Positions 19,580 through 28,760 are shown, counted from the stretch's first letter. The stretch is 64,000 nucleotides of DNA from SG8-30 sp963695085 (GCA_963695085.1 CAVOFV010000008.1:496001-560000); one strand, 5' to 3'. Numbers and translations: made by a program. The notes: generated from the letters alone by a model not told the origin.

Positions 19580-21820
19580 ATGTTCCAGGTTCAGCTGCAT
19601 CATCCGGGCCGGCTGGCCGCGCTATCGCTGGCCGCCTGCCTCGCGCTCGGACTCGCCGGCTGCTCGCCCGATGACCGCGACGCGGGTGCCGCTGCGCCGG
19701 GTAGCGGCAGCGGGCCGTCGATCCCGCCGGTCGGGTCGCCGATCGGCGGCCTCAGCGGCGCCAATGTCCTCAATCCGCTGATCATCAGTGTCGCGGTCGG
19801 AAGCGGCCGACCGACCGTGACATTCCGACTGACCGACGAGGATGGCCACCCGCGCACGGGGTTGACGCCGTCGTCGTCGCTGCGCTTCACGATCGCCCGG
19901 CTCATCCCCGCCATCGGCGGCCGCTCCAGCGAGTGGCGGTCCTACATTGCCGGCGCCGAGGACCCGGTAGCCGGTTTCCCCGGCACGATGCAGGCGATGC
20001 AGGCGAACTACGAGGCGACTACCGCAGGCGTGTTCACGGACCGTGGCGACGGCAGCTACACATACCAGTTCGCGTCCGACATCACCACGGTCGCCGGGCT
20101 GCCGTACGACGATCTGCTGACGCACCGCGTCGCGATGCAGTTCCCCGGCTCGCTGCCGGTGGACAGCAATGCCGCCTTCACCTGGCAGCCGGCGTCCGGG
20201 GCGGTGTCCGGGATCTTTTCACGCGAGATCGTCGATGACGACACCTGCAACGCCTGCCACGACCGGCTGATGTTCCACGGCGGCACCCGCCGCGACGTGC
20301 AGTACTGCGTGACCTGCCACAACCCGTACTCGGCCGACGCGCAAAGCGGCAACACGGTCGACTTCACGGCGATGATCCACAAGATCCACCACGGCGCCGG
20401 ACTGCCGAGTGTCAAGGCGGGCGGTAGCTATTTCATCGTCGGCTTCGGCAACAGCGTGCACGACTACTCGGGCGTGGCCTGGTCGCAGGACATCCGCAAC
20501 TGCAGGACCTGCCACGACGAGTCGGACGCCAAGACGCCCCAGGCACAGAACTGGCGGCTGGTGCAGAATGCGGCCGCCTGCGGCAGCTGCCACGACGACG
20601 TCGACTTCACCACCGGAACGGGTCACGCTGCCGGCGCCGCCACCGATGATAGCTGCTCGCTGTGCCACGGACCGAACGCGACGCTCTATGACGGCGCCCT
20701 CCGCGTGACCCGGGCCCATGCCCTGCCGCTGCGGGAAGCCGCCGCGCGCTTCCGCTTCAACGTGCTGTCCGTGACCAACACCGCGCCGGGCCAGTTCCCG
20801 TCGGTGAGGTTCTCGGTCACCGACCCGACCGACAATGACGCTGCCTGGAACATCCATAACGCCGCGCCGTTCACCCAGTGCACGGGCGGTGCGAGCCGCC
20901 TGGCCATAGTCGTCGGCTGGAACTCGGCCGAGTTCACCAACGCCGGCACCGGGACGTTCCCGGCGCAGCCGATCCAGATCAACCCGCTGGCCGCTTGCGG
21001 CGGGGCGTCGACCAGCAACGGCGACGGCTCGTTCACCGTGACCTCTCCGGTCGCGGTGCCGGTCAACCAGTCCGCAAGCCTGATGGCGGTGCTCGAGGGC
21101 CACCCGGCGCTCGACGCCGACGGCAACGGCACGATCGACCGCATCGCGGTGCCCAATGCGTTCGCCTACGCCGCGATCACCGGATCCGCGACGCCGCGCC
21201 GCGCGGTGGTCGAGATTCGCCGGTGCAATGAGTGCCACAGCCAGCTTTCGCTGCACGGCAACAACCGCACCGACAGCATCGAGGCCTGCGTGACCTGCCA
21301 CAACCCGGGTGCCACCGACGTCAACCGGCGCGCCGGCCAGTGCCTCACCGACCTCGGTCCGGACGACGTGTCCGTGGACTTCAAGACGATGATTCACCGC
21401 ATCCACGCCAGCGGCGAGACCGGCGTGCCCTACGAGGTGTGCGGGTTCGGCGATTCCACGCAACGCTTCAACGTGACCTATCCGGGCGCGCTGAACAACT
21501 GCGAGGGCTGCCACCGGCCGGACACCTACTACCCGGTGGACCCGGCGCGCGTGTACGGGCCGACCGTGGACGCGAACAACCCGGCGCTGTACACCGACGA
21601 CGTGGCGGTGTCGCCGAACGCGGCCGTGTGCAGCGGCTGCCATACCGGCGCCGCGACGGTCGAGCACATGACGTTGCACGGCGCCGACTACCTGGCGCGC
21701 AAGGACGTCCTGGGACGGATGATCTCGCCGCGGATCGAGAACTGCGCGGCGTGCCACGGCCCGCGCGGCGACGTGGACGTGAAAGCGGTCCACAACATCG
21801 CCTTCTTCCGCTTCAACTGA
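19580..21820 (+). CDS. Decaheme outer-membrane lipoprotein cytochrome, OmcA/MtrC family (MtrC-like)
   Basis: A 746-residue lipoprotein with lipobox LAGC (lipidated C28) and ten CXXCH motifs, five in each half (for example CNACH, CVTCH, CRTCH, CGSCH, CSLCH, then CNECH, CVTCH, CEGCH, CSGCH, CAACH). This is the pattern of MtrC/OmcA, which exchange electrons with extracellular acceptors or donors on the cell surface. ATG 19580 has a gaggga ribosome-binding site at good spacing; ATG 19556 is a less likely alternative. It is the first gene of an operon with MtrA- and MtrB-like genes, so it is the probable surface terminus of that conduit. Confidence 0.9.
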   Translation: MFQVQLHHPGRLAALSLAACLALGLAGCSPDDRDAGAAAPGSGSGPSIPPVGSPIGGLSGANVLNPLIISVAVGSGRPTVTFRLTDEDGHPRTGLTPSSSLRFTIARLIPAIGGRSSEWRSYIAGAEDPVAGFPGTMQAMQANYEATTAGVFTDRGDGSYTYQFASDITTVAGLPYDDLLTHRVAMQFPGSLPVDSNAAFTWQPASGAVSGIFSREIVDDDTCNACHDRLMFHGGTRRDVQYCVTCHNPYSADAQSGNTVDFTAMIHKIHHGAGLPSVKAGGSYFIVGFGNSVHDYSGVAWSQDIRNCRTCHDESDAKTPQAQNWRLVQNAAACGSCHDDVDFTTGTGHAAGAATDDSCSLCHGPNATLYDGALRVTRAHALPLREAAARFRFNVLSVTNTAPGQFPSVRFSVTDPTDNDAAWNIHNAAPFTQCTGGASRLAIVVGWNSAEFTNAGTGTFPAQPIQINPLAACGGASTSNGDGSFTVTSPVAVPVNQSASLMAVLEGHPALDADGNGTIDRIAVPNAFAYAAITGSATPRRAVVEIRRCNECHSQLSLHGNNRTDSIEACVTCHNPGATDVNRRAGQCLTDLGPDDVSVDFKTMIHRIHASGETGVPYEVCGFGDSTQRFNVTYPGALNNCEGCHRPDTYYPVDPARVYGPTVDANNPALYTDDVAVSPNAAVCSGCHTGAATVEHMTLHGADYLARKDVLGRMISPRIENCAACHGPRGDVDVKAVHNIAFFRFN

Positions 21821-21828
21821 CCGACGGC

Positions 21829-21855
21829 CGGCGGCGGGGCGCATCCCCGCCGCCG
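21829..21855 (+). other. Hairpin between the MtrC-like and MtrA-like genes
   Basis: A perfect 11-bp GC stem (cggcggcgggg / ccccgccgccg) with a 5-base loop in the 61-base intergenic gap. No T-run, so it probably lets transcription through and may set the relative amounts of the two cytochromes. Confidence 0.5.
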
Positions 21856-21881
21856 CCTCATTGCAGACAGGGGTTCTAGAC

Positions 21882-22826
21882 ATGGCAGCAAGACGCTGGA
21901 TCGCGGCGCTGGCAACGGTGGGAGCCGCCGCCGTGCTGGCTGGTGGCGCATCGCTGGCCCAGGAGGGCGCGGGCGAGGCGCCGGAATACAGCCGCAGCGG
22001 CGCGGACACCTGTCTGGGCTGCCACGGCGGCAGTCCCGAGGTGGACGACATCTTCCACACCCGGCATGCCTACCGGGGCGATCCGCGGACCCCGTTCGGC
22101 AAGGGCCAGCTGCAGTGCGAGGCCTGCCACGGTCCCGGCGGCAAGCACACGGCCCGCGTGAAGCGCGGCGAACAGAGGCCGCCCGTCGTGCAGTTCGGAC
22201 GTGGGAAGGTCACGCCGATCCGCGAGCAGAACCAGATGTGCCTCGGTTGCCATGAATCCCAGTTGGGCGAATGGCATGCGTCGGCGCATGACGACCGCGA
22301 AGTGGCCTGCGCGGATTGCCACGCGCTGCATGCGAAACACGATCCGGTGCGCGCCAAGGCGACCCAGGCAGGCGTCTGCGGCACCTGCCACCAGATCCAG
22401 AAGGCGGACACGCTGCTGCCCTTCGCGCATCCCGTGCGGGAAGGGCAGATGGGCTGCACGTCGTGCCACACGCCGCACGGCTCGATGACCGATGCTTCGC
22501 TGAAGGGCGATACCGTCAACGAGACCTGCTTCCAGTGCCATGCCGACAAGCGCGGCCCGTTCCTGTGGGAGCACGCGCCGGCGACGGAAGACTGCCGCCT
22601 GTGCCACAAGCCACACGGCTCCGCGCACCTGGGCATGCTGAGCCAGCGCGCGCCGTTCCTGTGCCAGCAATGTCATGGCCGCGAGGGCCACCCGTCGGTG
22701 CCGGGCCTGCCGGCCAGCCTGCCCGGCGGCACACCGTCGGCGGCGCTGCTGGGCAGCAGCTGCGTCAACTGCCATTCGCAGGTGCACGGCTCCAATCACC
22801 CGTCCGGCCGCAAGCTGACCCGCTGA
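21882..22826 (+). CDS. mtrA: Periplasmic decaheme cytochrome, MtrA/DmsE family
   Basis: A 314-residue exported protein (signal peptide about 1-26, no lipobox) with ten CXXCH sites, from CLGCH near residue 44 to CVNCH near the end, close in length to Shewanella MtrA (333). Members of this family thread through an MtrB-type barrel and pass electrons between periplasmic carriers and the surface cytochrome. It is followed by the MtrB-type gene after 19 bases. ATG 21882 is chosen over TTG 21861 because it gives a compact signal peptide. Whether it is closer to MtrA, DmsE or PioA needs a tree. Confidence 0.88.
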   Translation: MAARRWIAALATVGAAAVLAGGASLAQEGAGEAPEYSRSGADTCLGCHGGSPEVDDIFHTRHAYRGDPRTPFGKGQLQCEACHGPGGKHTARVKRGEQRPPVVQFGRGKVTPIREQNQMCLGCHESQLGEWHASAHDDREVACADCHALHAKHDPVRAKATQAGVCGTCHQIQKADTLLPFAHPVREGQMGCTSCHTPHGSMTDASLKGDTVNETCFQCHADKRGPFLWEHAPATEDCRLCHKPHGSAHLGMLSQRAPFLCQQCHGREGHPSVPGLPASLPGGTPSAALLGSSCVNCHSQVHGSNHPSGRKLTR

Positions 22827-22845
22827 GCGCGGCGGAGGAATGACC

Positions 22846-24981
22846 ATGAAACACGACCTGAAACTCGCTCTGGCCATCGCTGCGGCGCTCGCCGTGCCGG
22901 CGGCATACGCCGACACCGCGCACGGCGTCGACACGTCGGAGTGGAAGTGCGAGTCCTGCCCCTTCCCGACCGCCTACGAGTCCGAAGTGGACGCCGGTGG
23001 GCTATACGTGGATGAGGACTCCGCAAAATTCGGCGAGTACAACGGGCTGGACGAAAAGGGCGCCTACCCTGCCATCAGCGCTAGCGGCGGCAAGCGCGAT
23101 GAGTCGGGCACGTACTGGCGCTACGAAATCGCCGACCTGGGATTCGATCCGGAGGCCGCGCTGACGGCAGGCAAGGAGGGCCGGTTCGAAGCGAGGCTGG
23201 CCTACGATGAGAGTCCGCGCAACGCGTGGGACAGCACCGTCACGCCGTTCAGCCGGTCGGGCCGGGATACGCTGGTGCTGCCGGCGGGCTGGGTGAGAAG
23301 CGGCAGCACGACGGGGATGACGGCGCTGCCAGCGGCGCTGGCGCCGGTCGGTATCGGCACCGAGCGCACCTCGCTGGGCGCCGGTCTCGATTACCTGTTC
23401 GGCGACCGGCTGAAGTTCTTCGCGGACTTCCGGCGCGAGGACTCCGAGGGCAGTCGCCTCGGTGGCGCGAACTTCATCATGCAGGCGCTGCAGTTCGCGG
23501 AGCCGGTGGAGGCGACGCACGACCAGTTCAAGGTCGGCGCCGTGTACACGTTCAGGGGCGGCTTCGTGCGCCTGTCCTGGTACGGCTCGACGTACGACAA
23601 CGAACTGGGCTCGGTCACCTTCGACAACCCCTACCTGCCGCAGGCGTCGGACACGACCCTCGGCCGCAAGGCGCTGGCGCCCGACAACAAGGCGCACAAG
23701 CTGGCGCTGGACGGCAATGTCCGCCTGCCATGGTGGGACGGCGTGCTGAGCTATCGATTCGCCGAGGGCACGATGAAGCAGGACGATCTGCTGTTGCCGC
23801 TGTCCACGAGCACCTCGCTTGCGCTCGGTATTCCGCTGCCGCGCACGCAGCTCGATGGCGACGTGGACGCGACGCACTACCGGGCCAGCCTGTCGCTGCG
23901 GCCGCACTCGAGGCTGCGGGTGCGCGCGGGCTATCGCTACGACGAGCGCGACGACAACACCGCGCCATTCGCATTGGCCGACTACGTCGAGAGCGATTCC
24001 GCCGGTGGACCGGCAGTCAGCACCACGCGTTACGGCTACGAGCGCTCGCGCCTCGACGCCTATGGCGAGGTTCGCGTGCTCGACTGGCTGTACGTGTCCG
24101 GCGGCGCCGAGCAGGACGATACCAAGCGCAACAACCAGCCGACGGCGAAGACCGAGGAGCTGACCACCTGGGGCCGGCTGCGGGTCCGGCCGCATGCGAC
24201 CGTGGAGATCACCGGCACCTATGGTGAATCGCACCGCGACGCCGACGACGGACGCTACACGGTGCAGGCCTTCCTGCCGCCCGAGAATCCGCTGCTGCGC
24301 AAGTTCTACCTGACCAACCGCGACCGCGACTTCGCCGACGCGATGCTGACGTGGACGCCGTGGAAGCTGTCGTTCGCGCTGCAGGGGTCCTACGCCAACG
24401 ACGAATACCGGCTGTCGGCGCTGGGACTCGGGTCGAGCCGCGACTACAGCTATTCGGGGACGGGCTCCTGGGCGGTGACGGACAAGGTGTCCGTCTATGC
24501 CACGGCGGGCTACCAGAACATCGTCACCGACCAGGCGGGCGAGGAGGGCCGGCCGGCCAACACGCTGTTGTGGCGCGCGTCGCACGAGGACGATTTCAAA
24601 ACCGGCGGCGGCGGCGTGCAGTGGCGCGACATCGGCGGCAAGCTGGATCTCGGGCTGGACTACACCTATGCGGCGTCCGAGGGCTGGATCGACACCAGTT
24701 CCGCGGTGCCCGGCGTGGCCGGCGCGTTCCCGTTGCTGCAGTCGAAGCTCAAGGCCGTGCGCCTCACGGCCGGTTACGACGTGAGTGAACGCCTGCGCCT
24801 GGGCCTGTCGTATGCGCGCGAGGACTACTCCTCCAGCGACTGGGCGCTGGACGGCGTCGAGCCGGTGACCGTGCGCAACGTGCTGGGCCTGGGCGCCGAC
24901 CCGTACAACTACACGGTCAATGTCATCGGGCTGTCCTTCCGCTACCGCTTTGGCGGCGGCGCGGAGCAAGGTGGGGAGTAA
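22846..24981 (+). CDS. mtrB: MtrB/PioB-type outer-membrane beta-barrel
   Basis: A 711-residue exported protein that would sheath the MtrA-like cytochrome in the outer membrane. After the signal peptide (about 1-22) comes the paired cysteine motif KCESC (C35 and C38) known from MtrB. The rest alternates beta strands with polar loops, ending in the aromatic LSFRYRF typical of barrels, plus a short GGGAEQGGE tail. The ATG at 22846 has an aggagg site 6 bases before it; the ATG at 22840 overlaps that site. With the two upstream genes it completes an mtrCAB-type operon. Confidence 0.88.
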   Translation: MKHDLKLALAIAAALAVPAAYADTAHGVDTSEWKCESCPFPTAYESEVDAGGLYVDEDSAKFGEYNGLDEKGAYPAISASGGKRDESGTYWRYEIADLGFDPEAALTAGKEGRFEARLAYDESPRNAWDSTVTPFSRSGRDTLVLPAGWVRSGSTTGMTALPAALAPVGIGTERTSLGAGLDYLFGDRLKFFADFRREDSEGSRLGGANFIMQALQFAEPVEATHDQFKVGAVYTFRGGFVRLSWYGSTYDNELGSVTFDNPYLPQASDTTLGRKALAPDNKAHKLALDGNVRLPWWDGVLSYRFAEGTMKQDDLLLPLSTSTSLALGIPLPRTQLDGDVDATHYRASLSLRPHSRLRVRAGYRYDERDDNTAPFALADYVESDSAGGPAVSTTRYGYERSRLDAYGEVRVLDWLYVSGGAEQDDTKRNNQPTAKTEELTTWGRLRVRPHATVEITGTYGESHRDADDGRYTVQAFLPPENPLLRKFYLTNRDRDFADAMLTWTPWKLSFALQGSYANDEYRLSALGLGSSRDYSYSGTGSWAVTDKVSVYATAGYQNIVTDQAGEEGRPANTLLWRASHEDDFKTGGGGVQWRDIGGKLDLGLDYTYAASEGWIDTSSAVPGVAGAFPLLQSKLKAVRLTAGYDVSERLRLGLSYAREDYSSSDWALDGVEPVTVRNVLGLGADPYNYTVNVIGLSFRYRFGGGAEQGGE

Positions 24982-24987
24982 CGGGCT

Positions 24988-25012
24988 GCCGGGCGGCCAC
25001 CGGCCGCCCGGC
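24988..25012 (+). other. Strong hairpin after the MtrB-type gene
   Basis: A perfect 11-bp stem (gccgggcggcc / ggccgcccggc) with a 3-base loop, 7 bases after the stop. No T-run follows, so it may act as an RNA-end stabiliser or partial terminator before the methyltransferase gene. Confidence 0.5.
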
Positions 25013-25027
25013 GTTGCGCCGCAGCCG

Positions 25028-25621
25028 ATGCGCTTCGACGCCGCCTTCTACCGCAAGTACTACCGCGATCCCGCGACACGGGTCTCGAGCCGTGCCGAGC
25101 AGGAGCGGCTTGCAGATTTCGTCTGCGCCTACACGGCTTACCTGGGGTTTCGCGTGCGACGCGTGCTGGACGCGGGTTGCGGGCTGGGCTACATGCGGGC
25201 CGCGGTCGCGCGCTGCTTTCCGCGCGCCCGCTACGTCGGTCTCGAGGCCAGCGAGTACGTCGCGCGGCGTCACGGCTGGGTGCACGCGGGACTCGAGGCC
25301 TACCGGCCGCGGGCGCCGTTCGACCTCGTGATCTGCCACGACGTGCTGCAGTACCTCGACGACCGGACCGCCATCGGGGCACTGGCGAACCTTGGCCGGC
25401 TGAGCCGTGGCGCCGTCTACGTGAGCGCACTGACGCTCGGGGACTGGAATGGCGCGGCGGACCGCTCGCGCAGCGATGGCGGCGTGCACCTGCGCGAGGC
25501 CGGCTGGTACCGGCGGCGTCTGGCGCGGAATTTCCACCCGGTCGGCGCAGGCCTGCTGGCGCGACGCGGTTGCCAGCCCGTGCTGTGGGACCTCGAGCGG
25601 AGCTGGCCCGCAAGCCGCTGA
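25028..25621 (+). CDS. Class I SAM-dependent methyltransferase
   Basis: A 197-residue protein with the SAM-binding glycine motif VLDAGCGLGYM (about residues 40-50), the acidic residue after strand 2 in YVGLEASE, and the motif DLVICHDVLQYLDD after strand 4. The fold is clear but the substrate is not. The frame is open upstream into mtrB, but ATG 25028 gives a sensible N-terminus beyond the mtrB stop and hairpin; no good ribosome-binding site is seen. Co-expression with the Mtr-type operon is possible but unproven. Confidence 0.65.
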   Translation: MRFDAAFYRKYYRDPATRVSSRAEQERLADFVCAYTAYLGFRVRRVLDAGCGLGYMRAAVARCFPRARYVGLEASEYVARRHGWVHAGLEAYRPRAPFDLVICHDVLQYLDDRTAIGALANLGRLSRGAVYVSALTLGDWNGAADRSRSDGGVHLREAGWYRRRLARNFHPVGAGLLARRGCQPVLWDLERSWPASR

Positions 25622-25747
25622 ATCGCCACGACCGGCCGTGACTGCGCCGTGCCTGCCGGCCAGTCAGGCGGCCCCGGGGCGCGGCAGGCCGGAGCGTGCG
25701 CTGGGCCGCCTGCGCGTGACGGCAGGCCTGCGGGCTGGCGGAAAATG

Positions 25748-25753
25748 TAGAAT
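25748..25753 (+). promoter_or_regulatory. Possible -10 box of the lipoprotein gene at 25819
   Basis: TAGAAT in a local A/T-rich patch, 65 bases before the start codon, in a 197-base intergenic region. No clear -35 is seen. Confidence 0.35.
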
Positions 25754-25818
25754 AATAGGCTGCAAGCACCGACCTGCCGCATGCTGGCAGGCGAATACAA
25801 CCAGGGGAGCCAGAGGAC

Positions 25819-26355
25819 ATGACCAGTTTCAACGGTAGCGGCAACGGTATTGTGCTGGGAGCGGCGGCCGCGATGCTCGCGCTGGCCGGATGCGGCGGCA
25901 GCGCAAATGACGCCCTGCCGCTGATCCGGACGCAGATCAGCGTCAAGTCCATCTCGGCGGGCGGCGTCTGCGAGACCATCCCGGTGCGGATTTCTCCGGT
26001 CGCGCTGAGCGGCGTGGCCAACAAGTACGCCAACAACCGCATGATGGTCACCGACATCACGATGAGCGGCCCGACCGACGAAAACGGCGCGCCGATGTGC
26101 AGCGGTACCGGGGAGTCGCTGCCGATGGCGCCGGGCGAATGGGAGTTCAGCGCACCGCTGCGCTCCGGCGCGGCGACCTGCAAGAAGACGATTACCGCTG
26201 ACGGCGACCTGAATGTCATCTTCATCGACGGCATCGAGGGCTGCAGCGGCGAGACAGACCAGCCGGCGATGGGTGAGGACATGATGGGCGAAGGCGAGAT
26301 GGGCGAAGGCGGGATGGGCGAGGCGCCCGCCGCCGAGATGCCGCCCGCCGGCTGA
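25819..26355 (+). CDS. Lipoprotein with Met-Gly-Glu repeat tail
   Basis: A 178-residue lipoprotein of unknown function. The signal peptide ends in lipobox LAGC (C25). The mature part has four further cysteines (in GGVCET, APMCSG, ATCKKT and EGCSGE) that could form two disulfides in a beta-rich domain. The tail from about residue 150 repeats MGEG-type units (MGEDMMGEGEMGEGG) and ends in Pro/Ala. The methionine and acidic residues could bind metal such as copper, which is speculation. It is a single-gene unit bounded by a -10-like box and a strong terminator. Confidence 0.7.
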   Translation: MTSFNGSGNGIVLGAAAAMLALAGCGGSANDALPLIRTQISVKSISAGGVCETIPVRISPVALSGVANKYANNRMMVTDITMSGPTDENGAPMCSGTGESLPMAPGEWEFSAPLRSGAATCKKTITADGDLNVIFIDGIEGCSGETDQPAMGEDMMGEGEMGEGGMGEAPAAEMPPAG

Positions 26356-26382
26356 GGCCGCGCCAGCAGTACGGACCAGACC

Positions 26383-26415
26383 AGGCCGGCGCGGGCGACC
26401 GCGCCGGCCTTTCTT
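26383..26415. terminator. Factor-independent terminator
   Basis: A perfect 12-bp stem (aggccggcgcgg / ccgcgccggcct) with a GCGA tetraloop, then TTCTT. It ends the lipoprotein gene and separates it from the convergent gene ending at 26426. Confidence 0.8.
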
Positions 26416-26425
26416 GCATGGGGAG

Positions 26426-27097
26426 TCAGCCCGCGCCGGGCGGATCGATCGGGGCGACTGAAATACTGAGCCGGCCGTAGGGCGACGGCTCGACCACGGC
26501 GTCACCACGGCGTTCGAGCCACAGGCGGGTTGCCGCGGTCAGCAGGTCGCCGTCGCGACGTTCCGGCGGCGGTGAGCCGAGCAGCACGGCAGGCGTGAAT
26601 ACGACAAGGTACCGTTCCCTGGCCAGCGCAGGATCGAAGGGTGCCGTGATGGCCAGGCCGGGCTCCCCGCCAGGCACCGTCAGGCCCTGCTCCAGGCGCA
26701 GGTTGTCGAGACCGGACACGCGGGTCACGATGAACGTGTCGTCCATCATTGCCAGCACCGGGTAAAACACGCTCGCGCGATCCGCCTGCGGGTCGTCGAA
26801 CAGGCTGCGCACGCGTACGCGGTACGGTTGAGCCGATTCGGGAAGGCGGAAGGCTGCGAAATGACTGCGGCCGCTCTGGAACTCGAACACCGGGCTCAGC
26901 GTGCCGATCACCACATCCAGCGCGCCGGCTTGCGGCAGCTCCGCATAGTTGAATGCCGCCGGGTCGTCGCAGCAGGACGCCGCCCGGTCATAGGCAGCGA
27001 ACCGCGCATCCAGCGCGGCTGGATAAGGCCGCGCCGACGCGGCACAACCGCTCGCCAAGGTGGCCACAAGGATGATGAGGGCGGGCGCCTTTCGCAT
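26426..27097 (-). CDS. MalM-like periplasmic lipoprotein
   Basis: A 223-residue protein with signal peptide and lipobox ASGC. The early segment ASCCDDPAAFNYAELP resembles the cysteine-pair opening of the MalM family (maltose operon periplasmic protein), and the rest is predicted beta-rich. No maltose genes are nearby, so only the family is called. The start at 27097 gives a clean signal peptide though the ribosome-binding site is poor. It is divergent from the flavoprotein gene at 27236. Confidence 0.55.
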   Translation of the reverse strand: MRKAPALIILVATLASGCAASARPYPAALDARFAAYDRAASCCDDPAAFNYAELPQAGALDVVIGTLSPVFEFQSGRSHFAAFRLPESAQPYRVRVRSLFDDPQADRASVFYPVLAMMDDTFIVTRVSGLDNLRLEQGLTVPGGEPGLAITAPFDPALARERYLVVFTPAVLLGSPPPERRDGDLLTAATRLWLERRGDAVVEPSPYGRLSISVAPIDPPGAG

Positions 27098-27195
27098 GGC
27101 ATGGCCGGGGTGGTACGGGACGCAAGAGGCTAGCATGCCGCAGTCGGCCCAGGGCGCCTGCGGCCCGGCGTCCTGCGCCGGGCGCGGCCGGAGCC

Positions 27196-27201
27196 TAGAA
27201 T
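27196..27201 (+). promoter_or_regulatory. Possible -10 box of the flavoprotein gene
   Basis: TAGAAT, 34 bases before the start at 27236, in the divergent intergenic region shared with the MalM-like gene. A -35 is not obvious. Confidence 0.3.
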
Positions 27202-27235
27202 CGACCCAGCGGATGGCACGGGGAGCGGCGAGTCC

Positions 27236-28201
27236 ATGCCGGCTTATGCGGTGATCGGTGCGGGACTGGCGGGCATTGCCTGCGCGCGCAGGCTGCGGGC
27301 GGCCGGGCTTGGCGTGCGCGTGTTCGACAAGGGGCGCCGGCCAGGAGGCCGCCTGGCCACGCGCGACGGCGAGCAGGCCGCATTCGACCATGGCGCGCAG
27401 TACTTCACCGTGCGGGACGCCGGCTTCGCGGACCTGGTGGCCGGCGCGGCGGCGGCGGGATGCGCCGACCGCTGGGTGCCGCGCTGGCCCGGCGGCGAGC
27501 AGGAAACCCAGGACCTGTGGGTCGGCGTGCCCGGCATGACCGCGCTGGGCGCGTGGCTTGCGACCGGCCTCGACGTCAATGTGGGTTGCAGGATCACAGC
27601 CTTGTCGCGCAGCGGCCGGCACTGGGCCCTGCAGGACGAGTCGGGACGCTGGCAGGGAGACCGCTACGACGCGGTCATCCTCGCGCTGCCGGCGCCGCAG
27701 GCGGCCGCCCTGGCCGGCGGGCACACCGGTTCCGCCCAACGGGTGGCCGCGGTGCCGATGTCGCCGTGCTGGACCGTCATGGCAGCCTTTGAGCAGCCGG
27801 TCGCGGCGCCACTGGACGCACACTGGGGCGACGACCCGGTGCTGCCGTGGTTCGCGCGCAATACATCGAAACCGGGCCGCACGGGACCGGATGCCTGGGT
27901 GTTGCATGCGGGGGGAGACTGGTCACGACAACAGCTGGATGAGGCGCCGCAGGCGATCCAGCAGGCGCTGCTGGCGCGCTTCGCGCGGGCCCTGGGTGTG
28001 CCACTGCCTGCGGCGGCAGTCGTGAAGGCGCATCGCTGGCTGCATTCGCGGGTCGAAACGCCGCTCGGCGATTCTTACGTCGCCGATGTCGCGGCGGGAA
28101 TCTATTTCTGCGGCGACTGGTGCCTCGACGCCCGGGTCGAAGCGGCGTTCCTGTCCGGCGATGCGCTGGGCCGTCGCCTGGCGGCAGGGCACGCGGCCTG
28201 A
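27236..28201 (+). CDS. Renalase-like FAD-dependent oxidoreductase
   Basis: A 321-residue flavoprotein. The FAD-binding GAGLAGIACARRL begins at residue 8, followed by the arginine-glycine motif GRRPGGRLATR, the segment FDHGAQYFTVRD typical of bacterial renalase-like amine oxidases, and a C-terminal FAD contact in YFCGDWC. Such proteins act on dihydronicotinamide isomers or amines; the substrate here is unknown. It is followed after 7 bases by a repeat protein and probably co-transcribed with it. Confidence 0.75.
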   Translation: MPAYAVIGAGLAGIACARRLRAAGLGVRVFDKGRRPGGRLATRDGEQAAFDHGAQYFTVRDAGFADLVAGAAAAGCADRWVPRWPGGEQETQDLWVGVPGMTALGAWLATGLDVNVGCRITALSRSGRHWALQDESGRWQGDRYDAVILALPAPQAAALAGGHTGSAQRVAAVPMSPCWTVMAAFEQPVAAPLDAHWGDDPVLPWFARNTSKPGRTGPDAWVLHAGGDWSRQQLDEAPQAIQQALLARFARALGVPLPAAAVVKAHRWLHSRVETPLGDSYVADVAAGIYFCGDWCLDARVEAAFLSGDALGRRLAAGHAA

Positions 28202-28208
28202 GCCGGCC

Positions 28209-28760
28209 ATGCAGATGACCCTCGAGGCGCTGCTCAAGCTGGTCACGTCGCTGCGTACGCGGCAGCCGGCGGCCACGCAGCCGGCGCAGCTCGACGAGTT
28301 GTTCAAGGCGCTGCGGTCGGCCGGTCCTGGCAGTCCGGTAGAGGGCATCGAGCAGCGCATCTGGGCGCTGTGGGCGGGCCACCCGGACGCGGCTTCGGCC
28401 AGGCGGCTGGAGCTGGCAACGCGCGCACTGGCGCGCGAGGAATTCGCGCGCGCCGGGCGCCTGCTCGAACCGCTGGTCAACGAATACCCGCACTGGGCCG
28501 AGGTGCACAACCAGCGCGCGACCTTGCGCTACCTGGAAGGTCGCGACGCCGAGAGTTTCGAGGACATTCGCCGTACGCTCGAACTCGAGCCGCGCCATTT
28601 CGGCGCGGTCTGCGGATTCGCGCAGATCTGCCTGCGCCGCGGCCAGCGCGCCGCGGCGTTGCTGGCGTTCGAAGCGGCGCTCGAGATCAACCCGCACCTG
28701 GCCGGCGTCAGCGCGGCAGTCGAGGAGCTGCGCGGCTCGCTCGGCAGCACGCTGCACTGA
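28209..28760 (+). CDS. TPR-repeat protein
   Basis: A 183-residue, alanine- and leucine-rich all-helical protein with two or three tetratricopeptide-like repeats (about residues 60-170; for example YPHWAEVHNQRATLRYLEGR followed by a second helix pair). It is cytoplasmic, as no signal peptide is seen. ATG 28209 is the first start after the preceding gene's stop. TPR proteins hold protein partners; none can be named. Confidence 0.65.
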   Translation: MQMTLEALLKLVTSLRTRQPAATQPAQLDELFKALRSAGPGSPVEGIEQRIWALWAGHPDAASARRLELATRALAREEFARAGRLLEPLVNEYPHWAEVHNQRATLRYLEGRDAESFEDIRRTLELEPRHFGAVCGFAQICLRRGQRAAALLAFEAALEINPHLAGVSAAVEELRGSLGSTLH

